A stretch of 64,000 nt of DNA from Acidimicrobiales bacterium (GCA_041394245.1 JAWKIR010000003.1:1-64000), one strand, 5' to 3'; shown: positions 8,409 through 16,741, counted from the first letter of the stretch. Notes: a model not told the origin generated them from the sequence alone. A program made the numbers and translations.

Positions 8409-9898
8409 CCGATTCGGAGGTGAGCCTCCCGCCGGTGGCGGTGATGGGCCGGGACGACCCCGACGAGGAGCCTCGCGGCTATCACCTCGAACTGCACCCG
8501 GACGACGCCGAGGGCCTCGACGCGCTGATCGCCCACGTCGACGTCGAGGACGCGCACGCGATCCTGCGCTGGTCCGACGGCGATCGATGGCGGCTGGTCG
8601 AACACCGGGTCGATCGGCGGTTGGCCGACGGGTCGACGCTGCTCACCCGGGCCGATGTGACGCTTCGGGAACAGCTCCGCGAGCGCGCCGGGCGAGACGA
8701 CGCGTACTGGCGGGCCGTCCTGCGCAACGGCCACGAGTCGATTGCGGTCGTCGAACCGGAGGGATTCACGATCACCCACGCCAGTGATCACCTCGCGTCG
8801 CTGTTGGGCGTCGCATCGGACGAGCTACGCGGGAGCCGCGCGCTCTGGCATGTCGATCCCCGCGACCTTCCCGAGGTCCGCCGCCTGTTCGAGAAGGCAG
8901 CCGGCGAGGACGGGCCCCATTTCACCGAGCTCCGCCTCCGTCGCCCTCAGGGCGAGCCGGTCTGGATGGAGGCGGTGTTGAGCGATGCGACGGCCGACCC
9001 AGCGGTGCGGGCCTATGTGCTCAACCTGCGGGAGATCGGCGACCGCAAGGCCGCGGAGGAGCAACTCCGTTCGAGCGAGCACCTCTTCCGGATGCTCGTC
9101 CACCATCTGGCCGACGGAGCGTTCGTGGTCGACCACACCGGTCACATCGCGTTCGTGAGCGAACGAGCGGCCGAGGCCGTCGGGCGCACTGTCGAGGGCT
9201 TGCGCGGTGCTCCGGTTCCGCTCGTGTCGACACCCGAAGGACTCGAGCTGGTCTCCCACGATCCCGTCGGGCCGCCGGTTCCGCTCTCGCAACTGCCGGC
9301 GGAAGTGCGCGGGCCGCGTGGCCGGTGGTTCCACCTCACCGGTCACGACCTCCGTGACGACCCCATCGTCTCGGGTTGGATGGTCGTGTTGCGCGACATC
9401 ACCGACGGCAGGGTGCGGGTCGAGCGGCTTCGGCGGGAGGCCTCCCAGGACCCGCTCACCGGCCTTCTCAATCGGCGGGGGCTCGAGAGCCGAGTGGCGG
9501 ACCATCTCGAGCGGGGCCGCTCGGTCGGTCTCGGCTATCTCGATCTCGATGGCTTCAAGGCCGTGAACGACGTCCACGGCCATGCCGCGGGCGACGCGCT
9601 GCTCTGCAGCGTCGCCGAACGGTTGCGCCGCTGTGTGCGGCCCGGCGACGAGGTCGCTCGATTCGGCGGGGACGAGTTCGTCGTCGCCTTCGTCGATCTC
9701 CCGTCGGATGGCGAACTCGTCGAGATGACGAACCGTGTCGTCCGCTCGGTCGCTGGTACCTATGCCACCGCCCACGGCCCGGTCGACATCGGCGTGAGTG
9801 CCGGTTGGAGCGTCGCCGGCGCGGGCATCGAGGTGGCCGATGCGCTGGCTCGGGCCGATTACCGCATGTACGAACAGAAGCGACGCCAGCAGTCCTGA
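8405..9898 (+). CDS. PAS-PAS-GGDEF diguanylate cyclase
   Basis: This 497-aa, apparently cytosolic protein should make c-di-GMP from two GTP. Two PAS folds are visible (about residues 105-215, NGHESIAVVEPEGF; and 225-335, LVHHLADGAFVVDHTGH). A GGDEF domain follows (DPLTGLLNRRGLESR, GYLDLDGFKAVNDVHGH). The catalytic motif GGDEF is intact, and RPGD lies five residues before it, a complete RxxD product-inhibition site. The ATG overlaps the preceding pilus gene by 4 nt, placing it in the pil operon. This supports local control of piliation, perhaps through the PilB MshEN domain. That link is inference. Confidence 0.9.
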   Translation: MTDSEVSLPPVAVMGRDDPDEEPRGYHLELHPDDAEGLDALIAHVDVEDAHAILRWSDGDRWRLVEHRVDRRLADGSTLLTRADVTLREQLRERAGRDDAYWRAVLRNGHESIAVVEPEGFTITHASDHLASLLGVASDELRGSRALWHVDPRDLPEVRRLFEKAAGEDGPHFTELRLRRPQGEPVWMEAVLSDATADPAVRAYVLNLREIGDRKAAEEQLRSSEHLFRMLVHHLADGAFVVDHTGHIAFVSERAAEAVGRTVEGLRGAPVPLVSTPEGLELVSHDPVGPPVPLSQLPAEVRGPRGRWFHLTGHDLRDDPIVSGWMVVLRDITDGRVRVERLRREASQDPLTGLLNRRGLESRVADHLERGRSVGLGYLDLDGFKAVNDVHGHAAGDALLCSVAERLRRCVRPGDEVARFGGDEFVVAFVDLPSDGELVEMTNRVVRSVAGTYATAHGPVDIGVSAGWSVAGAGIEVADALARADYRMYEQKRRQQS

Positions 9899-9916
9899 CG
9901 ACGGTGTCGGTCAGGA
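9893..9916. terminator. Hairpin at tail-to-tail stops
   Basis: A 7-bp stem (TCCTGAC at 9893-9899 with GTCAGGA at 9910-9916) can be extended inward by 3 bp past a single bulge. The stop codons of the diguanylate cyclase (9896-9898) and of the opposing LiaF-like gene (9911-9913) both lie inside the stem. It is a likely shared transcription end signal, though without a U-tract. Confidence 0.45.
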
Positions 9917-10462
9917 CGCCAGCGGTGCGGAGTCGTCGTCCGCCGGTCCCGCCGCGTCGTCATCGTCGTTCTCGAGATCGACCCCGACGCTGAGCGCCTC
10001 GCCCCATTCGTCGTGTGCTTCGGCGGCATCGGCCGACGGCGTGTCGTGGTCTGCGGAGCCCGCGGGAGCGCCGAGCGCCTCGGGGAGGACCTCGCCGTCT
10101 CGGGACACGATCTTGACGCGTCCGAGAATGGTGGTCGCGGTGACCTCGATGCGAGGGAGCGCCGAGACGGGACCCGGTTCGACCTCACACGCGGCGCGGG
10201 CGAGAAACGAGGTGCCGTCGAGAACCACGAGGGTGCCGGGCGGAACCACGAGGCTCACCGTGCCGAGGATGCAGGTCACGGACATCTCGACGGTCGGGCG
10301 CCCCGTCGTCTCGACCAACCGCAGATCGAAACTGGAACGGCCGAATGCGGTGAGCACGTCGACTTCGTCGCTCAGGTGCCATCGAGCCGTTCTGTGGGTC
10401 GAGCCGAACAGCGTGCGGATGTTGCTGTAGGTCGCTTCGCCGGGCTGCATGTCGTCGCTCAT
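9911..10462 (-). CDS. LiaF/DUF2154-like C-terminal domain protein
   Basis: This 183-aa soluble protein contains short alternating strands typical of the LiaF C-terminal (cell-wall-active antibiotic response) fold. Examples are VEMSVTCILGTVSLVVPPGT and RIEVTATTILGRVKIVSRDG, each with the recurring ILGxV pattern. The last 50 residues are Ala/Asp/Glu-rich and probably disordered. No membrane helix or signal peptide is seen. The ATG at 10462 overlaps the stop of the CheB-like gene by 4 nt. Function is unknown; the fold assignment rests on the ILGxV repeats only. Confidence 0.55.
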   Translation of the reverse strand: MSDDMQPGEATYSNIRTLFGSTHRTARWHLSDEVDVLTAFGRSSFDLRLVETTGRPTVEMSVTCILGTVSLVVPPGTLVVLDGTSFLARAACEVEPGPVSALPRIEVTATTILGRVKIVSRDGEVLPEALGAPAGSADHDTPSADAAEAHDEWGEALSVGVDLENDDDDAAGPADDDSAPLAS

Positions 10463-11031
10463 GCGATCGCCGCCGCGTCTCGGGGTGTCGCAGCAAGATG
10501 CTCGGACAGGTACGTGACGATCTCCTGACTCGACCGGTGGTGTGCGATGTCGCCGGGTCCGCATTCGAGGGGACTGACCACTCGAGCCCCGCGTTGGGCG
10601 AGGAGACGGAGCGTGGGGGAGTTCGGCTCGGTCTCGTCGATGACGACGGCGAACACCCGGGAACCGAACTCGACCCGCAGGGAGTGGTAGAGCTTGCCGA
10701 GTGACGGCATCGTGGCCGGCGCGGTGCTCTCATCGCCGCTGAGCTCGAAGCGGCCGTCTCGGATGTAGGTGTGACGATTCGGGGGAGAGATCCACAACGC
10801 CGCGTCGTCGAGCAGCGCGCCGTGTGTCGCCCAGCGAGAGCGCACGCCGTCGATGTGCGTCTGCAGGTGGTCGATCGACGCGCCGCGCACGCTGACGACG
10901 ACGGGGCATCGCAGCTCCGGCAGCTGATCGAGCAGCGCGATGGCGCCGGTCAACCCGACCGGGCCGGCGCCCGCGATGAGCACGACTCGGATCGATGTGT
11001 GGCTGGTCGGCTGCACGGGGAACGCGTCCAT
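10459..11031 (-). CDS. CheB-methylesterase-like pseudoenzyme
   Basis: This 190-aa protein follows the CheB methylesterase domain along its length: an N-terminal strand (RVVLIAGAGPVGLTGAIALL), a middle block very like CheB (ALWISPPNRHTYIRDGRFEL), then MPSLGKLYHSLRVEFG and VFAVVIDE. The catalytic Ser, His and Asp of CheB are not where expected: IAGAGP replaces the Ser turn, VSVRG the His turn, and IDETEPNS the Asp-containing turn. It is therefore probably inactive as an esterase. There is no receiver domain. GGAGG lies 9 nt before the ATG at 11031. It is transcribed with the LiaF-like gene. A scaffolding role is conceivable but unproven. Confidence 0.55.
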   Translation of the reverse strand: MDAFPVQPTSHTSIRVVLIAGAGPVGLTGAIALLDQLPELRCPVVVSVRGASIDHLQTHIDGVRSRWATHGALLDDAALWISPPNRHTYIRDGRFELSGDESTAPATMPSLGKLYHSLRVEFGSRVFAVVIDETEPNSPTLRLLAQRGARVVSPLECGPGDIAHHRSSQEIVTYLSEHLAATPRDAAAIA

Positions 11032-11092
11032 GTCCTTGGCCTCCTTCAATCCCAGCATCGGAGTGGGCGGCGGCCACATGAGGGCGCGGGAG

Positions 11093-12601
11093 TCACTGCA
11101 CCGGGGCAACCGCGAAGCGATTGCGACCCGCTTCCTTTGCCACGTAGAGCGCCCGGTCGGCGGCTTCGTACAGGGTGGTCGCGGTGTTCTCGTCGACATC
11201 GGCGGTGGACGCGACCCCGATGCTCACGGTCACGGGGAGGGGACCCACACAGGTGTCGAACGGCGAACTGGCGACGCACTTGCGGAATCGCTCCGCGGCG
11301 AGCTCGATCTCGTCGGGGTCGGTCACCGGGATGACGATCACGAACTCCTCGCCGCCGACTCGTGCCGCATACTCGTCGCGACGGGTGTGGAGACTCAAGC
11401 GGGCCGCGAATCCCCGCAAGACGTCGTCGCCGGCCTGGTGTCCGTGGGTGTCGTTCACCGACTTGAACTTGTCGAGATCCATCATCAGGAGGCCGAGCGA
11501 CGTCGGCTGCGGGCGACGGAGCCGCGAGTTGATCTCGCGGCTCAGGGTCTGCTCGAAGGACCGACGGTTGGGGAGCTGGGTCAACGGATCGGTCAGCGCC
11601 TCGGTCGCGAGTCGTTCGTTCTCCGAAGCGAGTGCCTCGCTGCGAGACTCCTGGGCCGAGAGCGCGGCGACCATGTCGAGCGACATCCGGGCGAGCTCAC
11701 CCTTGGCGCGGGTGAGGAGTTCGCCGACGGGCATGTGGGTGAGGGCGTCGGTCTTGAACATGGTGGCGATGTCGTCGACCGCGGCCGCAGCTCCGGTCAG
11801 GAACTCGTCGACGCCGCCCTCGTCGAGCTGCAACTGCGTCTGCGCGCTGAGCTTGAAGGCCGTGAGGGCAGCGGGTCCCTCGGCCTCGTCTGCGGTCAGG
11901 AAGCGAGCCGCGGCATCCGCCACCTGGAGGATCCGGGCGATCGCACCGGCCGGGCCTTCGAGCGTGTGGGGATCGTCGGTGTGGCGGATCGCGTCGGCGA
12001 GCAGCTCCGGGAGACCCCAACCCTCCAGCACCTGGGCGGCCACGTCATTGCTCGTCACGCCGAGTGTCGCGAGCTCGTCGGCGCCGTCGATCCACGGCGC
12101 GTCGCCACGGAGCGCCACGTATCGGGGCTCCGTCTCGAGGACGAGCTTGCCCATGTTGCCGAGCAGGCCGGCGATGAAGCACTCGTCGGCGAGGCGCCGC
12201 TGGTATGTGTCGGCCAGCATGCGGGAGAGGGCCGACTTGATGAGGGTGTGACGCCAGAGACGCTGGCCGAGAGCGTCGCCTTCGTCGGGTCGGGTCACCA
12301 CCGAGAAACTCAGCGAGAGCAGCTTGACGGTGCGCAACCCCAGAACGGCGGCGGCACGGCTGAGGCTCGTGACCTCACCACCCATGCCGTACATCGCCGA
12401 GTTGGCGACCCGCAGCATCTGGCTCGAGAGCCCGGGGTCGCGGCTGATCACCCGGCCGATGTCGTCGAGGGTGGCGCGGTCGTCGTCGGCCAGGCGGAGC
12501 ACCTCGAACGCCACGGGGGCGAGGGTCGGCAGGTCGCCGAATCGGGCGATCGCGCCAGCGGCGTCGACGGGATCCGCAGTCGTGGTCTGAAAGCTGTTCA
12601 T
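11093..12601 (-). CDS. HDOD-GGDEF signalling protein
   Basis: This 502-aa protein has an N-terminal HDOD domain (residues 20-215: LPTLAPVAFEVLRLADDD, SRDPGLSSQMLRVANSAMYG, CFIAGLLGNMGKLVLE). A helical linker (about 215-325) and a C-terminal GGDEF domain follow (DPLTQLPNRRSFEQTL, LMMDLDKFKSVNDTHGHQ). The active-site variant is GGEEF, normally competent for c-di-GMP synthesis. The upstream inhibitory RxxD is degenerate (RRDE). The ATG at 12601 begins MNSFQTTT; no strong ribosome site is seen. It is divergent from fliM across about 150 nt, so its regulation may be tied to flagellar expression. Confidence 0.88.
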   Translation of the reverse strand: MNSFQTTTADPVDAAGAIARFGDLPTLAPVAFEVLRLADDDRATLDDIGRVISRDPGLSSQMLRVANSAMYGMGGEVTSLSRAAAVLGLRTVKLLSLSFSVVTRPDEGDALGQRLWRHTLIKSALSRMLADTYQRRLADECFIAGLLGNMGKLVLETEPRYVALRGDAPWIDGADELATLGVTSNDVAAQVLEGWGLPELLADAIRHTDDPHTLEGPAGAIARILQVADAAARFLTADEAEGPAALTAFKLSAQTQLQLDEGGVDEFLTGAAAAVDDIATMFKTDALTHMPVGELLTRAKGELARMSLDMVAALSAQESRSEALASENERLATEALTDPLTQLPNRRSFEQTLSREINSRLRRPQPTSLGLLMMDLDKFKSVNDTHGHQAGDDVLRGFAARLSLHTRRDEYAARVGGEEFVIVIPVTDPDEIELAAERFRKCVASSPFDTCVGPLPVTVSIGVASTADVDENTATTLYEAADRALYVAKEAGRNRFAVAPVQ

Positions 12602-12666
12602 CGGCCGGCAGCATCGGCGGTCGGCAGCGGTGTATGAGCGCGCCGACTGGGCCGAACGGCCCATTT

Positions 12667-12685
12667 GCGAAGGAGTGCCCTTCGC
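12667..12685 (+). promoter_or_regulatory. Hairpin in fliM leader region
   Basis: GCGAAGG (12667-12673) and CCTTCGC (12679-12685) form a perfect 7-bp stem with a 5-nt loop, about 65 nt before the fliM start, in the divergent promoter region. No U-tract follows. It may be an operator or a leader structure; no flagellar sigma-factor motif could be recognised next to it. Confidence 0.3.
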
Positions 12686-12751
12686 CATCTCATATCGGCG
12701 AGCAAGCGCACGAACCTGTGTCCCGTGGGTAACTCGATGGGGAGAAGCGAC

Positions 12752-13627
12752 GTGGCGCCGTACGACTTCGGCGTTCCGCAACGTCTGGGGCGAGAGGCGG
12801 CCGGCGGTCTTCGTCGTATCCACGAATCGATCGCCCGGGACCTCGAGCAGGTACTGGGTGCGCTGTTCGAGCACGACGTCCGCGGGTCGGTCGTGAGCCT
12901 CGAGCAGACCCGCTACCAGCAGTTCATCGATTCGCTGCCGGCCCGCACCTATCACGGCATCGTCTCGTCTGATGCGCTCGATGGCGATTGCGCGATCCTG
13001 CTGCCCGGTGCCACCGCCCTGCGCCTCGTGGACTGCATGCTCCGCACGACCAAGGGTCCCGAGCGGAACCTCACCATCGTCGATGCCTGCCTCATCGAGG
13101 ACTACCTGCCCCGCATCCTCGACGTGATGACCGCGGCCTTCCGGCCGTATCACCCGCTCGGGTTGGAGTTCGCCCGCAGCGAGTTGAACAACCAGCTGGT
13201 CAAGCTCGTTCCGGGGGAGGACGCCGTGGTCGTCCTCGAATTGCTCTTCACGTTCGGCGACGACGACATCACGATCATCATCTGCTATCCGCAGGAAGCG
13301 ATCGTGCCGATCCTCGCGTCGCTCTCCGACCTCGAACGGGAGGCGACCGCCGAGGCCCTCGTCCGTTCCTCCCCGATTCGCCGCAGCATCCTGCGTGTGC
13401 CGATTCCGGTCACCGTGGCGCTACCGACCACGACGATCGCCGCCGGCGACATCAGCGCGCTCAAGGTCGGCGACGTCCTGCAGACCGGTATCGACGCCGA
13501 CACGGCCCCGATGTTGATGATCGCGGGTCGTCCCACCCTCATCGTTCGACCGACGGTGCGTCGCAATCGACTTGCGTGCGCCGTGGTCGGCGAGCCCAGC
13601 AGTTCCACGAAAGGACTTCTGTCATGA
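12752..13627 (+). CDS. fliM: Flagellar motor switch protein FliM
   Basis: This is the C-ring switch component, 291 aa from the chosen GTG. The N-terminal signature YDFGVPQRLGREAAGGLRRI corresponds to the YDFxxPDR segment of FliM. A CheC-like middle domain and a C-terminal SpoA domain follow (VPIPVTVALPTTTIAAGDI ... LKVGDVLQTG). FliM normally begins with a LSQxEIDALL peptide that captures phospho-CheY. It is absent here, and upstream in-frame sequence (to 12665) does not supply it. GTG 12752 is favoured by GGGGAG 7 nt upstream; ATG at 12737 is the alternative. First gene of the fliMNOPQR-flhB operon. Confidence 0.9.
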   Translation: MAPYDFGVPQRLGREAAGGLRRIHESIARDLEQVLGALFEHDVRGSVVSLEQTRYQQFIDSLPARTYHGIVSSDALDGDCAILLPGATALRLVDCMLRTTKGPERNLTIVDACLIEDYLPRILDVMTAAFRPYHPLGLEFARSELNNQLVKLVPGEDAVVVLELLFTFGDDDITIIICYPQEAIVPILASLSDLEREATAEALVRSSPIRRSILRVPIPVTVALPTTTIAAGDISALKVGDVLQTGIDADTAPMLMIAGRPTLIVRPTVRRNRLACAVVGEPSSSTKGLLS

Positions 13628-14283
13628 CTGACACGACAACGGACGGGGTCGACCTCGGCCGCCTCGCTGTCATCGGGGAGAGTTTCGTCACACCCGACAA
13701 CGGCACCACGGTCAATGTCGCTGCAATGGACACCGCGCCGGAGCTCCGCCCCGACTTCCGGAGCTGGGAGTTCCTCACCTCGTCGGCGCGGGTGGTGCTG
13801 GTCGACGTCTCCGACGGTCTCGGCCATCCGGCCGGCGTGCTCGAACACTTCGCCGCGTCGCTCGGCGTCCAGCCCGCCGAGCTCGGCAGCACGGACACCG
13901 CCTCGGCCCACGGTTCGGTGCTCGTCATCGAAGGCGCCCAGGGCCCTGCGCTCGTCGGCTTCGTCACCGAAGCTCCTCCTGCGCCGACCAACGAACGCCG
14001 CCACCTCGACGAGGACGACTTCGCCGGCGGGCTCCTCTCGCTCGGCGTGCTCCGCGAGGTTCCGCTCGAAGTCAGCGCCGTCCTCGGCCACACCCAGCTC
14101 TCGGTGGCGGAGATCCTCCAGCTCACGGTCGGGTCGATCGTCGAACTCGACCGCACCGCCGGCGCCCCCGTCGACGTGGTCGTCAACGGCGCGCTGATCG
14201 CTCGCGGCGAGGTCGTCGTGATCGAGGACGAGTACGGCATTCGGATCACCGAGATCGTCGGTCGGATCGACGACGCCCTCTGA
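13624..14283 (+). CDS. fliN: Flagellar motor switch protein FliN (long form)
   Basis: This 219-aa protein has its SpoA domain at the C-terminus (VPLEVSAVLGHTQLSVAEIL, LTVGSIVELDRTAG, VVVNGALIARGEVVVIEDEY), diagnostic of FliN. FliN is usually 100-140 aa. The extra roughly 140 N-terminal residues have a compact alternating pattern (FLTSSARVVLVDVSDGLG, GSVLVIEGAQGPALVGFV) and may be a FliY/CheC-like or novel domain. ATG 13624 overlaps the fliM stop by 4 nt. It forms the lower C-ring and helps dock export substrates. Confidence 0.9.
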   Translation: MTDTTTDGVDLGRLAVIGESFVTPDNGTTVNVAAMDTAPELRPDFRSWEFLTSSARVVLVDVSDGLGHPAGVLEHFAASLGVQPAELGSTDTASAHGSVLVIEGAQGPALVGFVTEAPPAPTNERRHLDEDDFAGGLLSLGVLREVPLEVSAVLGHTQLSVAEILQLTVGSIVELDRTAGAPVDVVVNGALIARGEVVVIEDEYGIRITEIVGRIDDAL

Positions 14284-14720
14284 TGACCGCTCCGCTCATG
14301 CTCGCCGACGTCTCCGTGATCTCGATGGTGTTCCGCCTCGTGGTCTCGTTGGGCATCGTCCTGGGCATGATCGCCCCGCTCGCGTGGGCCGCCAAGCGAC
14401 CCAAGGGGCTGGGCCTCGGCTTCGGCGCCAAGGGAGCCATCACGGTCCGCAGCCGTGAACAGCTGGGGAGAGCGACCACGGTCGCGCTGCTCCAGGTCGG
14501 GGATCGCACGATCCTCGTCGGTGCCAACGAGCACACGGTCGAAGTGCTGGCAGAGGGCGATGACCTCTTGCCGTCCGAGCCGGAGCCGACGGCTTCGGAC
14601 TCGGAGAATGTTCAGACAGCCGACGACAGGACGTCGTCGATGGTTGCACCGGACGGCGCAACCCCACCAGGGATGAATCTGATCGAGATGCTCCGGGAAT
14701 GGTCCGTCCGCCGTACCTGA
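14283..14720 (+). CDS. fliO: Flagellar biosynthesis protein FliO
   Basis: This 145-aa protein has one N-terminal membrane helix (SMVFRLVVSLGIVLGMIAPLAWAA) and a small cytoplasmic domain. The domain carries the FliO signature: ITVRSREQLGRATTVALLQVGDRTILVGA. The acidic tail is unconserved. The start overlaps the fliN stop by 1 nt (TGATG). FliO assists assembly of the FliPQR export gate. Size, topology and position between fliN and fliP make the call firm. Confidence 0.87.
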   Translation: MTAPLMLADVSVISMVFRLVVSLGIVLGMIAPLAWAAKRPKGLGLGFGAKGAITVRSREQLGRATTVALLQVGDRTILVGANEHTVEVLAEGDDLLPSEPEPTASDSENVQTADDRTSSMVAPDGATPPGMNLIEMLREWSVRRT

Positions 14721-14724
14721 CCCG

Positions 14725-15609
14725 GTGACCCGCCGCGCCCGCTTGCGGGCCGATTGCCGCCACCGGTCGCCGGTGACGGTCATCTTGGCGTTCGCGATCG
14801 CATTCGCGGCGCTGTGGATGGCTGCGCCGGTCGCCGCGCAGGATGTCCCCGCGCCGCCGGAGATCGAGCTGCCGGTGGCGGTCGTGCCCGGTCAGGACGC
14901 GCCCGCTCCGACCGACGGAAACGGCGACAGCATCTCGCTGAACATCGACCTGGGCGGTGAAGAAGACGGCGCCGTACCCAGCGAGTCGGTGGTGTTGATC
15001 ATCGGCCTGACATTGCTGAGCGTCGCGCCGTCGCTGGTCATCATGCTGACCAGCTTCACCCGCATCGTGATCGTGTTCTCCCTCGTGCGGAACGCGCTCG
15101 GCGTGCAGAGCGTGCCGCCCAACCAGGTGGTCGTCGGACTCTCGCTGTTCCTCAGCATCTTCATCATGGGCCCCACGCTCAAGGCCATGAACGAGGACGG
15201 GCTCCAGCCCTACCTGGAGGGCGAGTTGACCCAGGCAGAGGCCTACGACGCCGCAGTCGAGCCGCTGCGCGAGTTCATGTTCGCCAACGTCGGCACCGAC
15301 GAGCTCGAGCTGATGCTGGCCGCGGAAGACTCCGCGGTCGCTCCGGAAGGTCCCGAGGACGTGTCGATGTCGGCGCTCGTGCCGGCGTTCATCCTCTCCG
15401 AACTCAAGACCGCCTTCATCATCGGTTTCGTCGTCTTCATGCCGTTCCTGGTCATCGACCTGGTCGTCAGCTCGGTGCTGATGTCGCTCGGCATGATGAT
15501 GCTGCCGCCGGTCTTCGTCTCCCTGCCGTTCAAGATCCTCCTGTTCGTGATGGTCAACGGCTGGGTCCTCCTCGCCGAGACGCTCATCACCAGCTTCAAC
15601 ACGACATAG
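14725..15609 (+). CDS. fliP: Flagellar export gate protein FliP
   Basis: This 294-aa protein has a signal peptide (VTVILAFAIAFAALWMAAPVAAQ), an exported linker, then four membrane helices of the FliP family. Diagnostic stretches are MLTSFTRIVIVFSLVRNALG, PPNQVVVGLSLFLSIFIMGP, and the last helix pair ending MLPPVFVSLPFKILLFVMVNGW. It is a core subunit of the type III export channel with FliQ and FliR. The GTG start lies 4 nt after fliO. Length agrees with signal-peptide-bearing FliP proteins. Confidence 0.95.
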   Translation: MTRRARLRADCRHRSPVTVILAFAIAFAALWMAAPVAAQDVPAPPEIELPVAVVPGQDAPAPTDGNGDSISLNIDLGGEEDGAVPSESVVLIIGLTLLSVAPSLVIMLTSFTRIVIVFSLVRNALGVQSVPPNQVVVGLSLFLSIFIMGPTLKAMNEDGLQPYLEGELTQAEAYDAAVEPLREFMFANVGTDELELMLAAEDSAVAPEGPEDVSMSALVPAFILSELKTAFIIGFVVFMPFLVIDLVVSSVLMSLGMMMLPPVFVSLPFKILLFVMVNGWVLLAETLITSFNTT

Positions 15610-15613
15610 GCGT

Positions 15614-15639
15614 GCGCGCGCCCGCGCGCGCCCTCTTTT
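15614..15639 (+). terminator. Intra-operon GC hairpin with short U-tract
   Basis: GCGCGCG (15614-15620) pairs with CGCGCGC (15625-15631), with a 4-nt loop, followed by CCTCTTTT. It lies in the 74-nt fliP-fliQ gap, the largest gap in the flagellar operon. It may attenuate transcription or adjust the ratio of downstream gate proteins; a strong stop is unlikely given the short U-tract. Confidence 0.4.
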
Positions 15640-15683
15640 CGATTCCCCCGACCCACTGTTCGCAACGAAACCGGAGTTCCCCA

Positions 15684-15953
15684 ATGGATGACACGATGGT
15701 CCTCGAGATCGCCTCTCAGGCGATGATGGCGGCCGCCAAACTCGCGGCCCCCGTGCTGCTCACCTCGCTGTTGGTGGGTCTGCTGGTCGGTCTCGTCCAG
15801 AGCGCCACACAACTCAACGAGCCCACGCTGGCGTTCGTGCCGAAGTTCATCGCGGTGGGCGGCGTGCTGCTGCTCAGCGGCGGTTGGATGATGCAGGAGA
15901 TGATCTCGTTCACCGAGGGGCTCTTCGACAGCATCCCTCGTCTCGTCGCGTGA
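15684..15953 (+). CDS. fliQ: Flagellar export gate protein FliQ
   Basis: This 89-aa protein has two membrane helices (AAPVLLTSLLVGLLVGLVQSA and KFIAVGGVLLLSGGWMM) separated by the typical FliQ loop TQLNEPTLAFVPK. The ATG at 15684 is preferred over upstream in-frame codons because CGGAG precedes it and it gives the standard length. It assembles around FliP-FliR in the export gate. Confidence 0.95.
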   Translation: MDDTMVLEIASQAMMAAAKLAAPVLLTSLLVGLLVGLVQSATQLNEPTLAFVPKFIAVGGVLLLSGGWMMQEMISFTEGLFDSIPRLVA

Positions 15954-15979
15954 TCGTCCAGGGCTGAGTCGACGATCCC

Positions 15980-16738
15980 GTGATCGAAGGTCAACTGTCG
16001 CTCGAGGCGCTGGTCGCGTTCTTGTTGGCGATGGTACGAACCGTTGCGTGGCTGTCCACTGCGCCGCCGTTCGCCGGCGCGGTGCTGACGCCGCGTATCC
16101 GGGTGGCCCTCTCGGTGGGGCTCGCCTGGTTGATGGCGGATCGCATCCCGATGGCCGACGTCGATCTCGGCATCGGCTCGCTGGTGTTCGTGATCGGCTA
16201 TCAGGTCTTCATCGGCGCGGCGCTCGGGTTCGTCATCCGTCTCTATTTCGTCGCGTTCGAGGTGGCGGGTTCGTTCATCGACTTCGCCAGCGGCCTGTCG
16301 ATCGGTGCCGTGTACGACCCGTTGTCGGGCTCGCAGAACGCGCCGATCGCCCGCTTCTACGGGCTGATGGCCACGGTGCTGCTGTTCGTCGGCGGCGGCC
16401 ACCTGTTGATCCTCAACGGCTACATGCGTTCGTTCGATGCCGCCCCGTTGTCGGGGCCGACCCTGGATCATCTGGGCAGCGTCCTGGTCGAAGGGCTGGG
16501 CGTCTTCTTCGTCGCCGCGCTCGAGATCGCGTTCCCGATCGCGGCGGTACTGCTCATCACCGAGATCGGGCTCGCGTTGTTGGCCCGGGCGGCGCCGCAG
16601 GCCAACGTGTTGATGCTCGGTCTGACCGCCAAGGCCCTCGTTCTCGTCCTGCTGCTCGGCACGGGGCTGGCCGTATTGCCGTGGGCGGTCGACAATCTGG
16701 CGGACCGGGCCACCCGCGCCGCGATGGGACTGTGGTGA
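15980..16738 (+). CDS. fliR: Flagellar export gate protein FliR
   Basis: This 252-aa protein has several membrane helices and family motifs (AMVRTVAWLSTAPPFAG, RVALSVGLAWLMADR, SFIDFASGLSIGAVYDPLSG). FliR caps the FliPQR helical gate. It starts with GTG 26 nt after fliQ and ends 3 nt before flhB. Length is normal for the family. Confidence 0.94.
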   Translation: MIEGQLSLEALVAFLLAMVRTVAWLSTAPPFAGAVLTPRIRVALSVGLAWLMADRIPMADVDLGIGSLVFVIGYQVFIGAALGFVIRLYFVAFEVAGSFIDFASGLSIGAVYDPLSGSQNAPIARFYGLMATVLLFVGGGHLLILNGYMRSFDAAPLSGPTLDHLGSVLVEGLGVFFVAALEIAFPIAAVLLITEIGLALLARAAPQANVLMLGLTAKALVLVLLLGTGLAVLPWAVDNLADRATRAAMGLW

Positions 16739-16741
16739 CCC

